Numbered from the stretch's first letter, positions 10,884 to 22,677 are shown. The stretch: 64,000 nt of DNA from Motacilla alba alba (GCF_015832195.1 NC_052016.1:31641129-31705128), one strand, 5' to 3'. The notes: generated by a model not told the origin, from the letters alone. Numbers and translations are program-made.

Positions 10884-13230
10884 GACAGCACCACCTACTG
10901 AATCGCTCCCAAGGGTCCCTCCAGTTATTCCTAGTGATTCTCTTTACCAAGAACTGACCAGCATCTCTAAGTAAGTCACACTCCAAGATGGAACAGCTGC
11001 AGGCACTCATAGTGATAAGAGATGTTTGCCATTCCTAACTCAAGCTTTCAATTTTCCTTCTACCTGCTGTAAATGGTTCAGCAATCATTTTTTTCTGATG
11101 TCACTAAAACTATGTTTTAGTTACAGTTACAAGCAAATGTCACTCATCTACACACTCTACCTACTGCCTGAAAACAATATGATTTAAGGAGTATGTCAGC
11201 AGTAAGAAAAGACTCTTCCCACTGGATTAAAAATGTGCATTTTAAGAAAGGAAACACTTTTAGAAAGAAGGAGAGGGAGTCTTCTGTTTCTGTAGTTTAT
11301 TTTTCTGCTTAATGAAACAAGATTTCCAGCTTCTACAATAGCAGCTGCAAAGGCACTTTATTAATCTCCTGAGTGCACTGCCGCTCCCTGCATACCTGTA
11401 GCTGCCCTGCTCGAGACTCCTGAAAATTATCTGTTGGCATCGTGTCAACATTCTTATGAAATAAAAAAAAAAGTTTAAAAAAAAGTATAGAACTATGTCA
11501 GTTCCACAACTTTCAGAAAGAACACCAACAAGTTAATTGTCTGTACTTCTCCCATTTTTTGAAGACATCCAGCAGCACTGAACTCCAGCTTGCTCCCAAT
11601 TGAGAATAAATCAAAAGACTGTCTGTAGAGATCTACTCAAGTAAATGACAAACAGGGGGAAAAGTCATTACTGCAATCTCAACACAGACTGCGTCAAATG
11701 CCAGATGCTTGTTCAGGCCAAAGCCTTCAGGGATGATTAAAAAAACACACAAGAATTTTCAGAAGTGCTCATGTATGCTAGGAAAACAAATGACGTGGGA
11801 AGCAAAGACTGCTCATGTCTCCTAACATCATCTAGATGACCTGAAAACCCCATGTGATGAGATCTGGCCCAAGGATTTAGACTAACTCAAGTTTTCCCAC
11901 CTTGTTCTGGAATATTTAACTTGACTCACCTATTGAAAATGGATGGATATGCTCACATTAATGCCCTCTATTTTTAGAGGAAACAGCATTAGTGAGCCCC
12001 AGACCTCACCATCTGGGGTTTCTTGGTTTAGAAACTAAACATTAATTATGCAAGGGCTTTACAGGGTTCTCAGATCTGTAATGGCAAAGCTACATAGAGG
12101 AAATAAAAAGCTGGCGACAGGGCAGTACTCACAGGTCTGATTACTAATTACATTTGCTTCCTTATACTTGCACCTGCCATAATTATGATAAAGGGTGGAG
12201 CTTCAAGTAGAATTGACAGAGAATTTTATGACAGAATCCCCTCCAGAACGCTAGAAGAAACCATACATTTTACAGTGGAATATTTGTTAAAAACACAAAG
12301 ATCTTTTGTGTCATCCATGTCATGGCTAACCCATAGCTCAGCGATTTCCCTCACAGACCAAAATGGTCTATACTGTGCAAAGTTTAGCTGACTCAAAATA
12401 TAGAATTTTGTAGCAGAATAGAATGGAAAAAAATCTTTGCTTACAATTCATTTCATATATGGATTTTAAAAAATAAAATCATTATCCCACCAAGTGAAAA
12501 TTCTGGCTTGTGTTCCACTCATGATTTGGAGAACGAAAGGGAAATTAATATGTATGCTTGTGTCTATTCATGCAGTTACGTTTTTACTATGCAGTATAAG
12601 CTCTTCTTCTTCACAATATCACAATATTTTTCCTAACTGATCTCCAAGCTAGAGCTTCACTTCCACATAAACCACGACATACTGTTTTCCACATGCATAC
12701 ACTGTACACAGTAATAAGAAAATCAAACAAAAACTACACAAGTGGCCAAAATGGAGGTAAGAGTGAAGACTTATTTGCTGTTGTATTTTTACCCCATTGG
12801 TAGAGCGACTTCCATAATGAAGTCCCTTCATCCACTAAAAAATTTGCTCTTCATTCCAGCATCCATTCTAACAATAAAATACTGGAAAAGCGCTTGATAA
12901 TACTTATTAGTGCAATAAAACAATAAGCACCATTCTGGCACCAGGAGAAGAATCTAGTTAAGTCCATTGCTTTATTTTTTAATTTGCAGGAAACTCACCT
13001 CTCCCACCACCTACCTCACCTCTCCAAGAAAAAAAATAAAGGTAAAGAAAATAAGACCTTAGAGAATGGGCAGCTGAGGACTAAATGAGCTGAGGACTAA
13101 AATACCCCATGCATCAGGCAAAAGTCTGCAATATTATCTAGAACGATCGCCCAGCCATTGTTAGTGCTGCCAAAGCACTGCATGTTCGCTGTATCACCCC
13201 AGGTCCCTGGAGAATAATAAACCAAGCAGA
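10884..13230. other. Non-coding stretch with a 47-bp hairpin
   Basis: No coding region is recognised. It includes short A runs near 11463-11485 and the hairpin at 11951-11997. The 12400-12950 part is AT-rich single-copy sequence with nothing I can name. Confidence 0.55.
11951..11997. repeat. Imperfect hairpin, three stem blocks
   Basis: Left side: GCTCAC, AT bulge, TAATGC, CCTCTA. Right side: TAGAGG, bulge AAACA, GCATTA, GTGAGC. The loop is a short T run. Eighteen pairs form in 47 bp. The stem does not extend into the flanks, so it is shorter than a typical microRNA precursor (about 60-80 nt). It could be a small foldback repeat or a structured element in a transcript. Confidence 0.75.
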
Positions 13231-13235
13231 TTAGA

Positions 13236-13253
13236 CAGAGACAGATGTCTCTG
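13236..13253. promoter_or_regulatory. Perfect palindrome with SMAD-type half-sites (candidate)
   Basis: CAGAGACA-GA-TGTCTCTG is an exact 8-bp inverted repeat. AGAC/GTCT-type elements are bound by SMAD3/4 in vertebrates. The link to SMADs is inference. It sits just before the CpG-dense patch at 13265-13365. Confidence 0.35.
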
Positions 13254-13264
13254 CACTGCTTCCA

Positions 13265-13365
13265 CCTCGGCCGACCATGGTGCTGCCCCGTGCTCCAGAG
13301 CACAGGCGGGCAGGTAAACCCACGGAACGCGTACTCCGCGTTGGCGGGGGCAGGGGGCTGGGAGC
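13265..13365 (+). promoter_or_regulatory. Small CpG-dense patch with ATG and splice-donor-like site (candidate)
   Basis: About ten CpG dinucleotides occur in 100 bp (including CGGCCG, ACGCGT and CCGCGT) in otherwise CpG-poor DNA. An ATG in favourable context (GACCATGG, ATG at 13277) opens a frame, and CAG|GTAAAC with GT at 13314 could be a splice donor 37 nt later. A small alternative first exon or lncRNA promoter is possible. No TATA box or homologous peptide is recognised, so this remains a candidate only. The open frame runs to 13642 without family resemblance. Confidence 0.3.
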
Positions 13366-13857
13366 TGCTGCCAACAACCAGGGCCTGTTAATTATTAAAC
13401 AGTTGGTATTGCTACAGGCCTGGCACTGCAATAGAGCAATCTCTGCTTCAGCAAGAGTAAGCCTGATTACAAGAGCGCAGGAGCCAAATCATGTTTACCA
13501 TCATCAGCAAGAAACTCAGTGCCCCCAACAGGCACTTACTGCAGCGTCTGTCCATTGTCCTCTGGCTGCCTCCCTGGGGCACAGTAAGGAAGAGATGGCA
13601 GTCCTCAAGTGGGACAGGGAAGTAAAGTTTTTGACAGGATAGTCCTCAAAACTGTAGGGTACTCTATGTCCTGGGACTAGCCAGTCCATTTCCTCCTCCA
13701 TTTTTATGAGCCCAAATGTAGCCTCAACTCACCACCTCAAGCACCTGATATCACCCATGGCTGAAAAAGAATCTTCCACCTCTGCACAGGGCAGGAGTCA
13801 ACAATGCTCTTGTGCATACAGTCTACTTCACCTCCCAGCAAGGACAGTGTGCCACAG
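13366..13857. other. Non-coding stretch before the sense CR1
   Basis: Moderately GC-rich, with overlapping short frames on both strands and no recognised domain. Diverged upstream CR1 sequence may be included near its right end. Confidence 0.5.
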
Positions 13858-14047
13858 AGAAAGCACTGCAACAGGTTCCCAGGGAAGTTGTGGATTGCCC
13901 AACTCTGTCAGGGTTCAAAGTCAGGTTGGATAAGGCCTTGAGCAGCCTGGTCTCTTGGGAGGTGTCCCTGCCCATGGCAGGTGAGGGACTGGAACTAGAT
14001 GATCTTTAAGGTCCATTCGAACTCTTTACCATTCTATGATTCTATGA
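13858..14047 (+). mobile_element. CR1 LINE 3' fragment, sense, with terminal repeat
   Basis: Order of CR1 3' landmarks: GGTTCCCAGGGAAGTTGTGG, AGGGTTCAAAGTCAGGTTGG, GGACTGGAACTAGATGATCT, TTTAAGGTCCATTCGAACTC, and the terminal ATTCTATGATTCTATGA (14031-14047). This is a 5'-truncated insertion with the classic CR1 tail of 8-bp repeats in place of poly(A). It lies about 3.5 kb from the antisense CR1 and in opposite orientation to it. Confidence 0.93.
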
Positions 14048-14579
14048 CTTCACCAGTGTAACTCCTATGATTCAATGAAAGGCAACACTGACAAATAACT
14101 TGGTATTAAAAGTTTTCTTTACTTGTGCTGAAGTCATGTCAGTACACAAGAAAAATCTGGAACACCTCCCTACACACACACATGAACTTCGATTGATCCA
14201 ATTTAAAAAATTTATTTACAAGAATGCACAAAGATTCAGTCACACTCTATAACAGAAATTTTGAAGTATGGAATCTATTGAGTGAATGTAATTATCAAGA
14301 GCCATGAATAAATAATACTGGGTCAACCCTCAACAATCTATTGCAATCATAACAAAGGAAGATCAGACTATGTTAGTGATAAGAAACCTTCCGTTTTAGC
14401 TTGTTTGTTTAAATGTACCTCATTTTGGTAGGCACAAGAGGCTAATTGCATCTGATGGCTGCTTCTCAGTCTGCATAAAACAAGCTCAACGATCATTTAC
14501 TTCCTGATAAACAGGTATTTCTCCAGTTTTGGTGAGGTTCAGTGCAAGGGTGGGCAGCTGTAGTCATGTAGTAAATAGA
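14048..14579. other. AT-rich non-coding stretch
   Basis: I see no gene or repeat here beyond a possible diffuse 5' extension of the MIR remnant that follows. Confidence 0.5.
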
Positions 14580-14670
14580 ATCGCCACTACTGGTTCGCTA
14601 TGTGACACTGGGACCTGGTGGAAAGTTACTTTTCTCACATTCCCCCTTCATGAAATAGGAAAAATGAAAA
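14580..14670 (+). mobile_element. Decayed MIR-type SINE remnant (sense)
   Basis: CGCCACTACTGGTTCGCTAT, GTGACACTGGGACC, AAAGTTACTTTTCTCACATT and CATGAAATAGGAAAAATGAA follow the order of the MIR core (ctgccacttactagctgtg, tgaccttgggcaag, ttacttaacctctctg, catctgtaaaatggggata). Divergence is high and the ends are lost. Confidence 0.55.
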
Positions 14671-14915
14671 GCAACGCATGTAAAAACTAACAACTGACTC
14701 TTTAATATTGATGAGGAGCTTAGCAGTACTGACACCATACATGTGCTTAGAAACACAAAGTTTGATTTTATTCTGCATCACTAAAACAGACTCTGCCTGG
14801 TCTTATCAGCAGAGGAACAGCAAATGCAAAAGCCTGAGAAAACTAATATTTAATTTTAAGTTGAGGTCACTCCCAAGTTAGGACAGCCAGGAGCTAAGTA
14901 AAGCAGCATCCTTCA
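14671..14915. other. Non-coding spacer
   Basis: Short single-copy spacer between the MIR remnant and the GC-rich block. No feature is seen. Confidence 0.5.
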
Positions 14916-15521
14916 ATGAACTCATTATGGTCCCACCATGAGGAGAGCCCTGAGCACCATGAGGGATCACATATCCAGGGAAAACTGGAGCCTGCCATAG
15001 CTTCTGGGCAGCACAGGAAAGCATTATTCAGACAGGTGGTTAGAAGCACAAGCCACCACCTGCTCCTGGATCTCCTGTCTCTGTTTTCTCCAGCTGACTC
15101 TGGCCCTGGCTGCTTTCAGCTGGCCAACGCAGCTGCCCCGTGCTGCTGGAGGGAGATGGCTGGGGGCTGCTCGCAGGAGAGGCGGGAGCAGCAGCTGCGC
15201 ACCCCTTCCCTGCCGCCTCCTGCGCAGCCCTCCCATCCCTGGAGAGGGGCACCAGGCTGGGGCTTCTATTTATATGCTCTAGCTTCATCAGAAACCCTTG
15301 GCTGCAGCACACAAGATCTGCACGAGCCATGGTCTAAGCTGCAAAGTGCAAAACCAGGAGAGTCTGAAGTAGACCCTCCAAGGTCACCAGGAGCAATGGC
15401 TGTGCACGACTCCAAGGCGCAGGGAAGGGTGGGCACAGCGCACTCAGCCACAGGACCTACCCTATGGATGTGTACAGCAGACTTCAGTCCTCAGAGCTGC
15501 CAAGTTGGCACTAACACATAA
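14916..15521 (+). other. GC-rich block containing a 201-codon open frame, probably not a gene
   Basis: This is the longest ATG-initiated frame in the window. Its core (15040-15470) is GC-rich with CpG, CTG and GCAGC-type words, so stop codons are rare in several frames; minus-strand frames of 60-96 codons overlap it. The conceptual product is rich in Ser, Pro, Gln and Ala. It has no signal peptide, membrane segment or motif I recognise, and there is no obvious splice structure. A lncRNA exon or a GC-rich regulatory patch is as likely as a protein. A TATTTATATG sequence at 15267-15276 resembles a TATA element but lies inside the frame. Confidence 0.3.
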
Positions 15522-16379
15522 TTTGTACTAAATAACCTTTCAAGAATTCAAACACAAATAATGTAATAATAGCAATTAGACCCTTTACTAAGCATAGCTG
15601 TATGAGACATGCAGTCCAGTCATTTCACAGAAGGTAAAAAGCACTTGACAAAGGAATCTGCACCTTCACAGGCACTAGAGGTGTGCAGGTATACGTTATA
15701 ATTGCATTCCTTGTGTATTAATGTTTGCATATAAGAAATGCATGCTGAGCCAGCATAACACCTCCTTCCTCAAATAATAACTAAGTTCCATACTGTGCCT
15801 GAAGTGCTCTTTATATAGTACACAGAAATGGGTTATGTAAAGATTAGAGCTGTGAGAGTTGTTCAAAACATAACTAAAAATCTAGCAAAAAAATCCAATT
15901 CTAACTTGAGTTTCCACAACACAAAACTCAGGACAGTTTTACAGAGAGATCTGTGAATTTTTTGATAGCTTTGACACTAAAATCATACCAATCTTATACC
16001 AATAAAGAGAATGGAGAAGGAAAAATAAGAAAAGGATAAAATGGCATGGAAAGAAGCTGGAAAAGAAAAAAACCAAAACAGAAGCAACAAGGTTTTCTCC
16101 CTTCTTCCCATGCTACTGCCCTTCTTTCCCATGGAGAAAAGGGGAAAAACAGCCCCCAGCTTTCAATGAGTCTTGTTATAGTGGAGCCATGGTGCAATGT
16201 GTGGAGCTCAGGCAGATGCTTTTGTATGTACATGCATCGTTACTAGGAGATGACTAGATTTGGTACCAGGATAATATTCCACCATTGTGTGGTGTTTTCC
16301 CATCTGATGTTGCCTTTTCCCCAGTTTAAAAAGAGAGAAACTAATAAAAAAGAAAATTAAAAAAGATACAATAATTGTT
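15522..16379. other. AT-rich non-coding stretch
   Basis: Single-copy DNA with A-rich stretches near 16015-16080. No exon, RNA gene or repeat family is recognised. Confidence 0.55.
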
Positions 16380-16700
16380 ACTGCACCCTCTAATGAATTA
16401 TTGTGTTCAAGGTTCCTACAAAAAAAGTAATATTATACTCGGCTTATGTTTTAATTGATTTATTAATATTTTATCACAGGAATGTAATTTAAGCTCCTCA
16501 TGATTTAGATCTCATAAACCTTTAGCATTTTGCAAATTCAAATTCCAATTTAAAGCCAGGGCGAGCAATTAACTTTTCTATCATCTTGTCAGGGGAGAAG
16601 GTTCGTGTTTAATTTGAGACAAAGTGACAGAAATATATATACACTGTATGTATTACCCCAATTTAATTTATGAGTCAGCACCATCCACCTTCCAAACGTA
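16380..16700. promoter_or_regulatory. Candidate conserved non-coding element, homeodomain-site rich
   Basis: The block is dense in TAAT/ATTA cores: TAATGAATTATT, TTAATTGATTTATTAATATT, GAGCAATTAACTTT, GTTTAATTTGAG and CCAATTTAATTTATGAG. A TTTTGCAAATTC octamer-like word lies near 16529 and a TTGTCA (MEIS/TGIF-type half-site) near 16586. Long AT-rich but non-repetitive sequence with a high density of such words is typical of developmental enhancers. Conservation was not tested, so this is motif-based inference. Confidence 0.35.
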
Positions 16701-17130
16701 GATTTAATGGCAGGGGAGGAGGGAGTGGGGGGAAGACCCCCTGCTATTGTGTCACTTGCTGCAATATCTGCCCCAAATTCACTATGAAATACTGCCCCTG
16801 GCTTATTGAGAAACAGGGCTAGATTGATTACAGTTCTATTTTCAACCCTTTTGTTTTAATTTCCATTCACTCATCACTTTCTCATATAGAGTACGTTCTC
16901 TCAAATGTCAATTAGCATTTCCCAGCCAGCAATGGGCAGTTGAAGCCACAGCAAGTACTCCCACTGCCTGTCCCAACTGCACTCCTTCCTGCCCCCAACA
17001 GTCCCCCTAGAAGGCAGATAGCACACAAAGAAAGCTCCCCAAAGGATTGACACAAGTTAATACCTGTGGGGCCAAACCCCGTAGTCCTCCCTGCTGCATC
17101 AGTCACGCTGAAGTCTGCGTGGTTCTTGTT
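16701..17130. other. Non-coding spacer with a G-rich run
   Basis: A G-rich segment (about 16712-16734, with GGGG, GGG and GGGGGG tracts) lies between two candidate enhancers. It lacks a clear fourth tract for an intramolecular quadruplex. No gene is recognised. Confidence 0.5.
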
Positions 17131-17320
17131 TGATTAAGGAGCAAAAAGAATAAAAAGTGGTGCTACTGAATTATCCTGGCTGTTATTTCCCACTCAAAAG
17201 GACATTCCAACCTCTTTATGTGTAATGAAGGAAACCAACAGTCTCAATTTGCATGGGCAAAGATTTGCATGAACAAAACAGTTGGTTAGCATTTGCATGT
17301 GCTGTTTTAATAAAGTAAGG
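17131..17320. promoter_or_regulatory. Candidate enhancer with a cluster of three POU octamers
   Basis: Three exact ATTTGCAT octamers lie at 17247-17254, 17263-17270 and 17291-17298, all in the same orientation. The second is followed after one base by AACAAAA, a SOX-like word. Its arrangement resembles but does not equal the SOX-POU composite, in which AACAATG directly follows the octamer. Octamers are bound by POU-domain factors such as OCT1, OCT4 and BRN2. This is the only octamer cluster in the window. Function is inferred from motif clustering alone. Confidence 0.45.
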
Positions 17321-18052
17321 GAAAGGCTTTTCTATGGATACCTGCCAGGGACTTCCCAGATCTGCTGTCCCCACAACACAGCACAGGAGTTAGCTCAGGA
17401 GCTGAAAAGGTGACTGAAAACATGGCCCACATATCACCTATTGGTCTTTGCTGTGCCCCTAAATACTTACATAAAGCAAGCTGTTCTTCAGCTTCCCAAA
17501 GGATGAGAGGCTTTACTGACATGTGAGAATTTTGCCATTACTGTCAGCAAGCCTGACAGTCCCATTGTATCAGATGGAATAATTTTAGAAAGGAATCTGG
17601 GGCTCATTTCCAACACTTCTATACACCACCCAGCTGAATCTCAAGAACCACGCAATCTTGATGCTGCAGACTCAGGCCCAGACAGTCCAAGATATTGTAA
17701 TAATCAGGTCTCATTCTAATTTACAGAGCTGTCACACACTGTATGTGCAGATTCAGCTCTACATCCAAGCCTGAGTAAGTACAATTTTAAGTTTCAATGT
17801 TCAACAGGCATGTCAGATGGAGCCAAATCAGAAACATTGTTCCTCCTCATGAAATGAAAATTTTGGCCCTCATCTTCAAAACATTTGAAGTAAACAAAAA
17901 AAATCTCCACCAGTTTAAATTAAATATTTTTTTTAAGAAAATGTTTTTTTAACTTATTCCAGCCCACTTCTCTGGAATTCTTAGCCATCTTTAGTAGTAT
18001 TTTCTTTCCTTAGAAAAAGAATGCTCTTGTATGGAAAAATCATGATTCCTTT

Positions 18053-18086
18053 AAGCAAGCAAGCAAGCAAACAAACAAACAAAAAA
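18053..18086. repeat. Tetranucleotide microsatellite (AAGC)n(AAAC)n
   Basis: Four AAGC units pass into three AAAC units and then A6. It is a compound tetranucleotide repeat, likely length-variable. Confidence 0.9.
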
Positions 18087-18716
18087 TGTATCCGTATGTA
18101 TGTAAACAGATGAAAAGTTCATCCAGTGCTTTTCTCCAGAACTTCCTATGCAGTCTTATAACTGCTCATGGTAAAAATCTGCATAGCAGAACAGTCTTGG
18201 GGTACATCCATTACACAAAATCCAAGTTGCAGAAGATCTGATATCCAGCCATATTTCGCTCTCAATACACACTGGACTTTAGGACACGCTTGGAAATCTT
18301 GTTTCATGCCTGATTCATTTATGAAGCTTCACTCTAATTTAAAGCCTTATCACTCTCTAAACTCAGGTAAAAAAAAAGAGCTCTGCTGTCATGCATATTT
18401 TTCGACAAATTATAACAGGGTCTTGCAATTTCCTTTGTTCTGTGGTGTCTGCACTGCTGTTAGACACCATCCCACACTGGCATCACTGCTGAGGTGTCCT
18501 AATACTTGTCTGAAAAATACTATTAACTGCACATCACAGGCATTTGAAGTGCATAAGAAAATCATAAATTTAATTACACTGGAGTACTGGTGTGATCTCA
18601 CATGAAATTTGAGCTTCTGTTATTAAAAATAGGGAGATTGCATTTACTTAATGCTTCTTACAGTAAACCAGTCAATTCTAAACTTTCAAGATTGTATAAT
18701 CAGACAAAACAATACT

Positions 18717-18728
18717 GGGGGGGGGGGG
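18717..18728. repeat. G12 homopolymer
   Basis: Twelve consecutive G. Long G runs are rarer than A or T runs and are prone to slippage and sequencing error, so the length should be treated with caution. Confidence 0.9.
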
Positions 18729-21700
18729 AGAGGCTGTCTGTGGAATTTACTAGCACAAACATTTCACACGTCAAGCAGCAAAAATTTGTTTATTCTGCTA
18801 AAAAGAAAATTCCTTGAATTACTATTGTATATGAAATAGCATAGCTAGTCAGACTGCACAGCATAAAGACTCAGACTAGAAAAATTTACAGCAAAGAGTG
18901 ATTGTCTTACCCCATCCCCCAAATATCCCAACATGTTCTGCATTTCAATCAGATTTTCAATTCTTTTATCTTTTCTTAATGCTCCATAGCCATTTCATCT
19001 ACTCATGACACTGGGAAAACTTTGTCCCTTTTCCATGAGCCATCCACTCCTAGGTCGGGAAGAATTTTGTTTTTGTCACTTCTGTTATCCAAGATTTCCC
19101 TGTCTGAGTCTATGAAGTTTATGTGGGAAAAAAACCCAATGAGGAATCCTTCCACTTCCAAAACCACAGCCATGAAAATAAGTGGATTGTGCTTGAACTA
19201 GGATCATGAATCCATGGCACTTAGCAACACCCAAATTTTAGACACTTAGCTGAACGACGCTCCTTGAGATGAATCACATCCAGAGCCACTGATATCCCTA
19301 TGGGAACCCTTGCACTTGCAAGTCTCCATTTAGAGGCAGTGGTAATGGCAGGGGTGGAGGGGGGAGGAATTAACCTACCTACCTAACAACTCCCTAACCC
19401 TCAGAGTTAAACCACCCCTTTGCTTGAAGAAGAGTAAAACCACCTCCCTTTGTTTCTCTTCCAGTGCCCACCAATGTTACTCCCACCTCTTCACTCTCTA
19501 GAACTTTGATTAGGGAAGGTGTGTACAAAGCACAATGCTTTCCAGGCAAATGCTTGCCAACCATGCCTACCTCACAGAAATCCAGAAGTTTCCTGATGGC
19601 AAAAAACCTTTCCAGGAGAAGAGTCTTAAATCTGCTCATGACATGAACCTGCCATGAGAACACACCAGCTGAACTCTGAAGACAAGGATGCTGAATCTTG
19701 CTTCTGAACATTATAATTTACATATTTAGAATAGAAAAAAAAGTTTAATTTTTAGATGTTTTATCATCAAAGATCTCTCCCAAGGCTAATGGCTCTGGCA
19801 GGGGTGTCAATTCTTACATTGTGCATTGTCAGAGCTATAACGCAGCAATGATTGCTGTTCGTGATGCATTACTTCAGACATACTCAACTGACTTTGACTT
19901 AGGCATAAAAAATCCTATGTTTTTTGAGAATTAACAATGGCTAAGGTAGCACAAGAAAAAAAAAATCAGATTAACCCGACTCACACCTGCTCCTTCCAGT
20001 AACAATGCGCAGTTACTCCAGTTGGACAGAAGCACTGCAGCTTGTAACATGAAAGGTAAAAGTAAAATTGTCTGTTGAGGAGCGCATTGCTGTAGTAGTC
20101 TCCCACCTAGAACGAAGTTCCCCTGAGTTACACTCATTTGAAAAGGGAAGAAGAACCTTTAGGGTGGGCATAAATGGGGGAAGAAATAATCTTCTTCCAG
20201 TCTTCTTGAAAACTGGCATTCAAAAATGTTACCACATAATCTTGCAAAACAATATGGTTTTGACTTCTCTCTCCCCACTACCAAATTACAAAAAAACCAA
20301 AAGACAACCCAGAATGACACCTTAAGAGATTAAAAACAGATGTAGCAGAATAACCTGAGAGGCAGGGCCACTCTTTGTGAAAGGGCACTCTTCAAAAAGC
20401 AGCTTCTGAAGCACACCTACACAATTCATACACTACTTTATTTAACGTTCCTTTTCATGTTTGCCCAGGTTCATGTCAAGGGTACTGCAACCAAAGGTGT
20501 TTCTACAGCAAACTTTCATGTCCGCTGCAATTTTCCCTTTCAAATCCAATACGGTAAAATGAAATGAAGCAAAATGAAACAATCTTTATATACCAGTTCA
20601 GCAAGCATTCCCTAGACCTCATTGTGCGGCATCTCTCATCAGCTCTCATTTACTCAGACAAGACAGAAAAGATTTGCAGTTCCTATTACATTTTCCCACC
20701 CTATTTCCCATTCTGTGTGTAATTTTTTCCTTCAAATAATACTGATTGTGTCAACTGGAGGGAAAAAAAAAAGAAAAAGAAAGAAACGAAGAAAGAAACA
20801 AGCACTCTTTGTATTCACTCTGAAGTAATAAAATATGAAAAAAAGAATTCACAAGAAAACAGATGAATTCCCAGTGCTTAGAAAACGGACCTGGCTACAG
20901 ACAGGTAGAATGTGTAGACACATTCTACATAGAATCGCATCTCCCACTAAACTGTCAAAATGTCAGGAAGAGTTGTGGGCACTTTTGTCAGTGAATAAAT
21001 GTGGAACAGAGTGCGTTTCCTACCAACTGAAAGTCAAAATCCTGGAAACTGCAACTTCATAGGGAGTGTAAGAAAGAAAAAAAAAAAGTATTTCGCATAC
21101 CAGAAAAGTGATGCAAGACCAGGGTAGGCTGTCACTACTGGTATTGACCTTACTTTTTTCTTTAAAGGAAATCAAACAGAATGTTTTAAAAAGTAGAAAT
21201 AGTGAAGAGTTAAAACAAGTAAGTGAACTGGCAAGAGAAAGCAGAAATACTAGCTTGCTTTGCAACCCACCAAAAGATGTCTGATTTTACAAGCAACTCA
21301 ATTCAAGCATATTTTTTGCTTTAAGCACATGCATGATCTCACCATAATCTTGAGAATAAAAGCATCTCTTCTGCGATGTTCTGTCTTATTTACTAAACAA
21401 TTACCAGTGTTTGCAGTAAGTGAGGCAACTGGCCCTAAAGAAAACAGCCTCCTACTAAAAAATCTCTGGAATTATTCTACCACAGACCAGGTCCATCAGA
21501 TGTTTTATGGGAAAACTGGTTCCCACCAAAACCAGCATGTGATCACATAAAAACTGGAAAAGCACAGGAAAGCTGAATTAAGGTTGCTCTGTCAATTTCA
21601 GTTCCAGTGTTCACAGGTGTGACTTTAGGTAAATGAAATATTATGTCACTTTTTTTTTCCCCCATGCATTTAATTCCCTGAATTTCCAAACAGCCAAGTG

Positions 21701-22677
21701 AAAAAGAGTATCTTCTACATACCAACATATCGGTGCTTTGTGGCCATCAACAGCATGGTGAGCTGCAGGACCACCAGACAGACCTCTGCCTTTTGAGAGG
21801 CTTCATTAAGAAACTCATAATCACAGTAGGACCTTCTTATTTTCATGGAACAGCTATTTTCAGAGTGCCGAGATGCACAGGCATAGAGTAGAATAAATCA
21901 AAAACAACTTCCCTGCCACAAAGGTGCTTCAGTTGATTTCATTCCAAGCCATGAAGACATAAGAACTCTTAAATGTTATCAGAAGATTTTAGAATGGGCA
22001 AAACCAAATCCAGTTTTCTAGTAGCAGATTTAAAAACAGCCCACCTGAGGCAGAAGCAGCTCTCCTAAAATGTATGTTTAAAGCTACCACAACTAATTAA
22101 AATTTGTTACCTGATAATAAAGCTTATACTCAATTGAGAGTGGTTTCTGTGACGGTGACTGCAAGACAGCAAAACCGGCATCTAATAAATGTAGATAAAG
22201 TGCATGAGAGAGCAGAAAGGAAAGTGCAAGGCAAGCTGGAACATCCAAAACATGTAATTTTAACTAGCACAAACATAACAGTAGCATGGGTTCAAGGGAA
22301 ATTCCACCGAATAGGAGAAATGGTGACTGATTAAGTTGAACTCTTCCTACACATACACTATGTTCAGGCAGCTATGCTCATTCAGTTTAGCAGAAGAAAG
22401 TGCCTGCATCATTCCCCTAATCTTCTACACAATCCCACTGCCCTGGGGATTAAGATGCTGATAATAATGATAAGTGAGAAAGGGAAGATTTTTTTTCAAA
22501 GACCGGGGAGAGATCTGCGAAACAGGAACAGAGGGGCAGGAGGGGTCTCAGTCAACAGGAATTTTGTCATCTGTACAACCTCAGTCACTTCCTCCTGAGA
22601 GAAAATACACATCATCCTCATCACCACTGAATGAACTGACAGTGCACTAGAGTTATTTGTTAATTAGATGAAAAGGT

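Larger units (their letters stand above)
17321..20760. other. Non-coding stretch with simple repeats
   Basis: No gene is recognised; the 145-codon frame at 18168-18605 shows no domain. Simple sequences: (AAGC)4(AAAC)3 at 18053-18086 and G12 at 18717-18728. The G-rich word GGCAGGGGTGGAGGGGGG lies near 19348-19365. Confidence 0.55.

Noticed and set aside
14916..15521. 201-codon frame as a protein-coding gene
   Set aside because: GC-rich composition suppresses stops in several frames at once, antisense frames overlap, and no domain or splice structure is recognisable. Kept only as a low-confidence block.
16712..16734. Intramolecular G-quadruplex
   Set aside because: Only three clear G-tracts of three or more are present.
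18168..18605. 145-codon plus-strand frame
   Set aside because: No domain, unremarkable composition, antisense frame overlaps.
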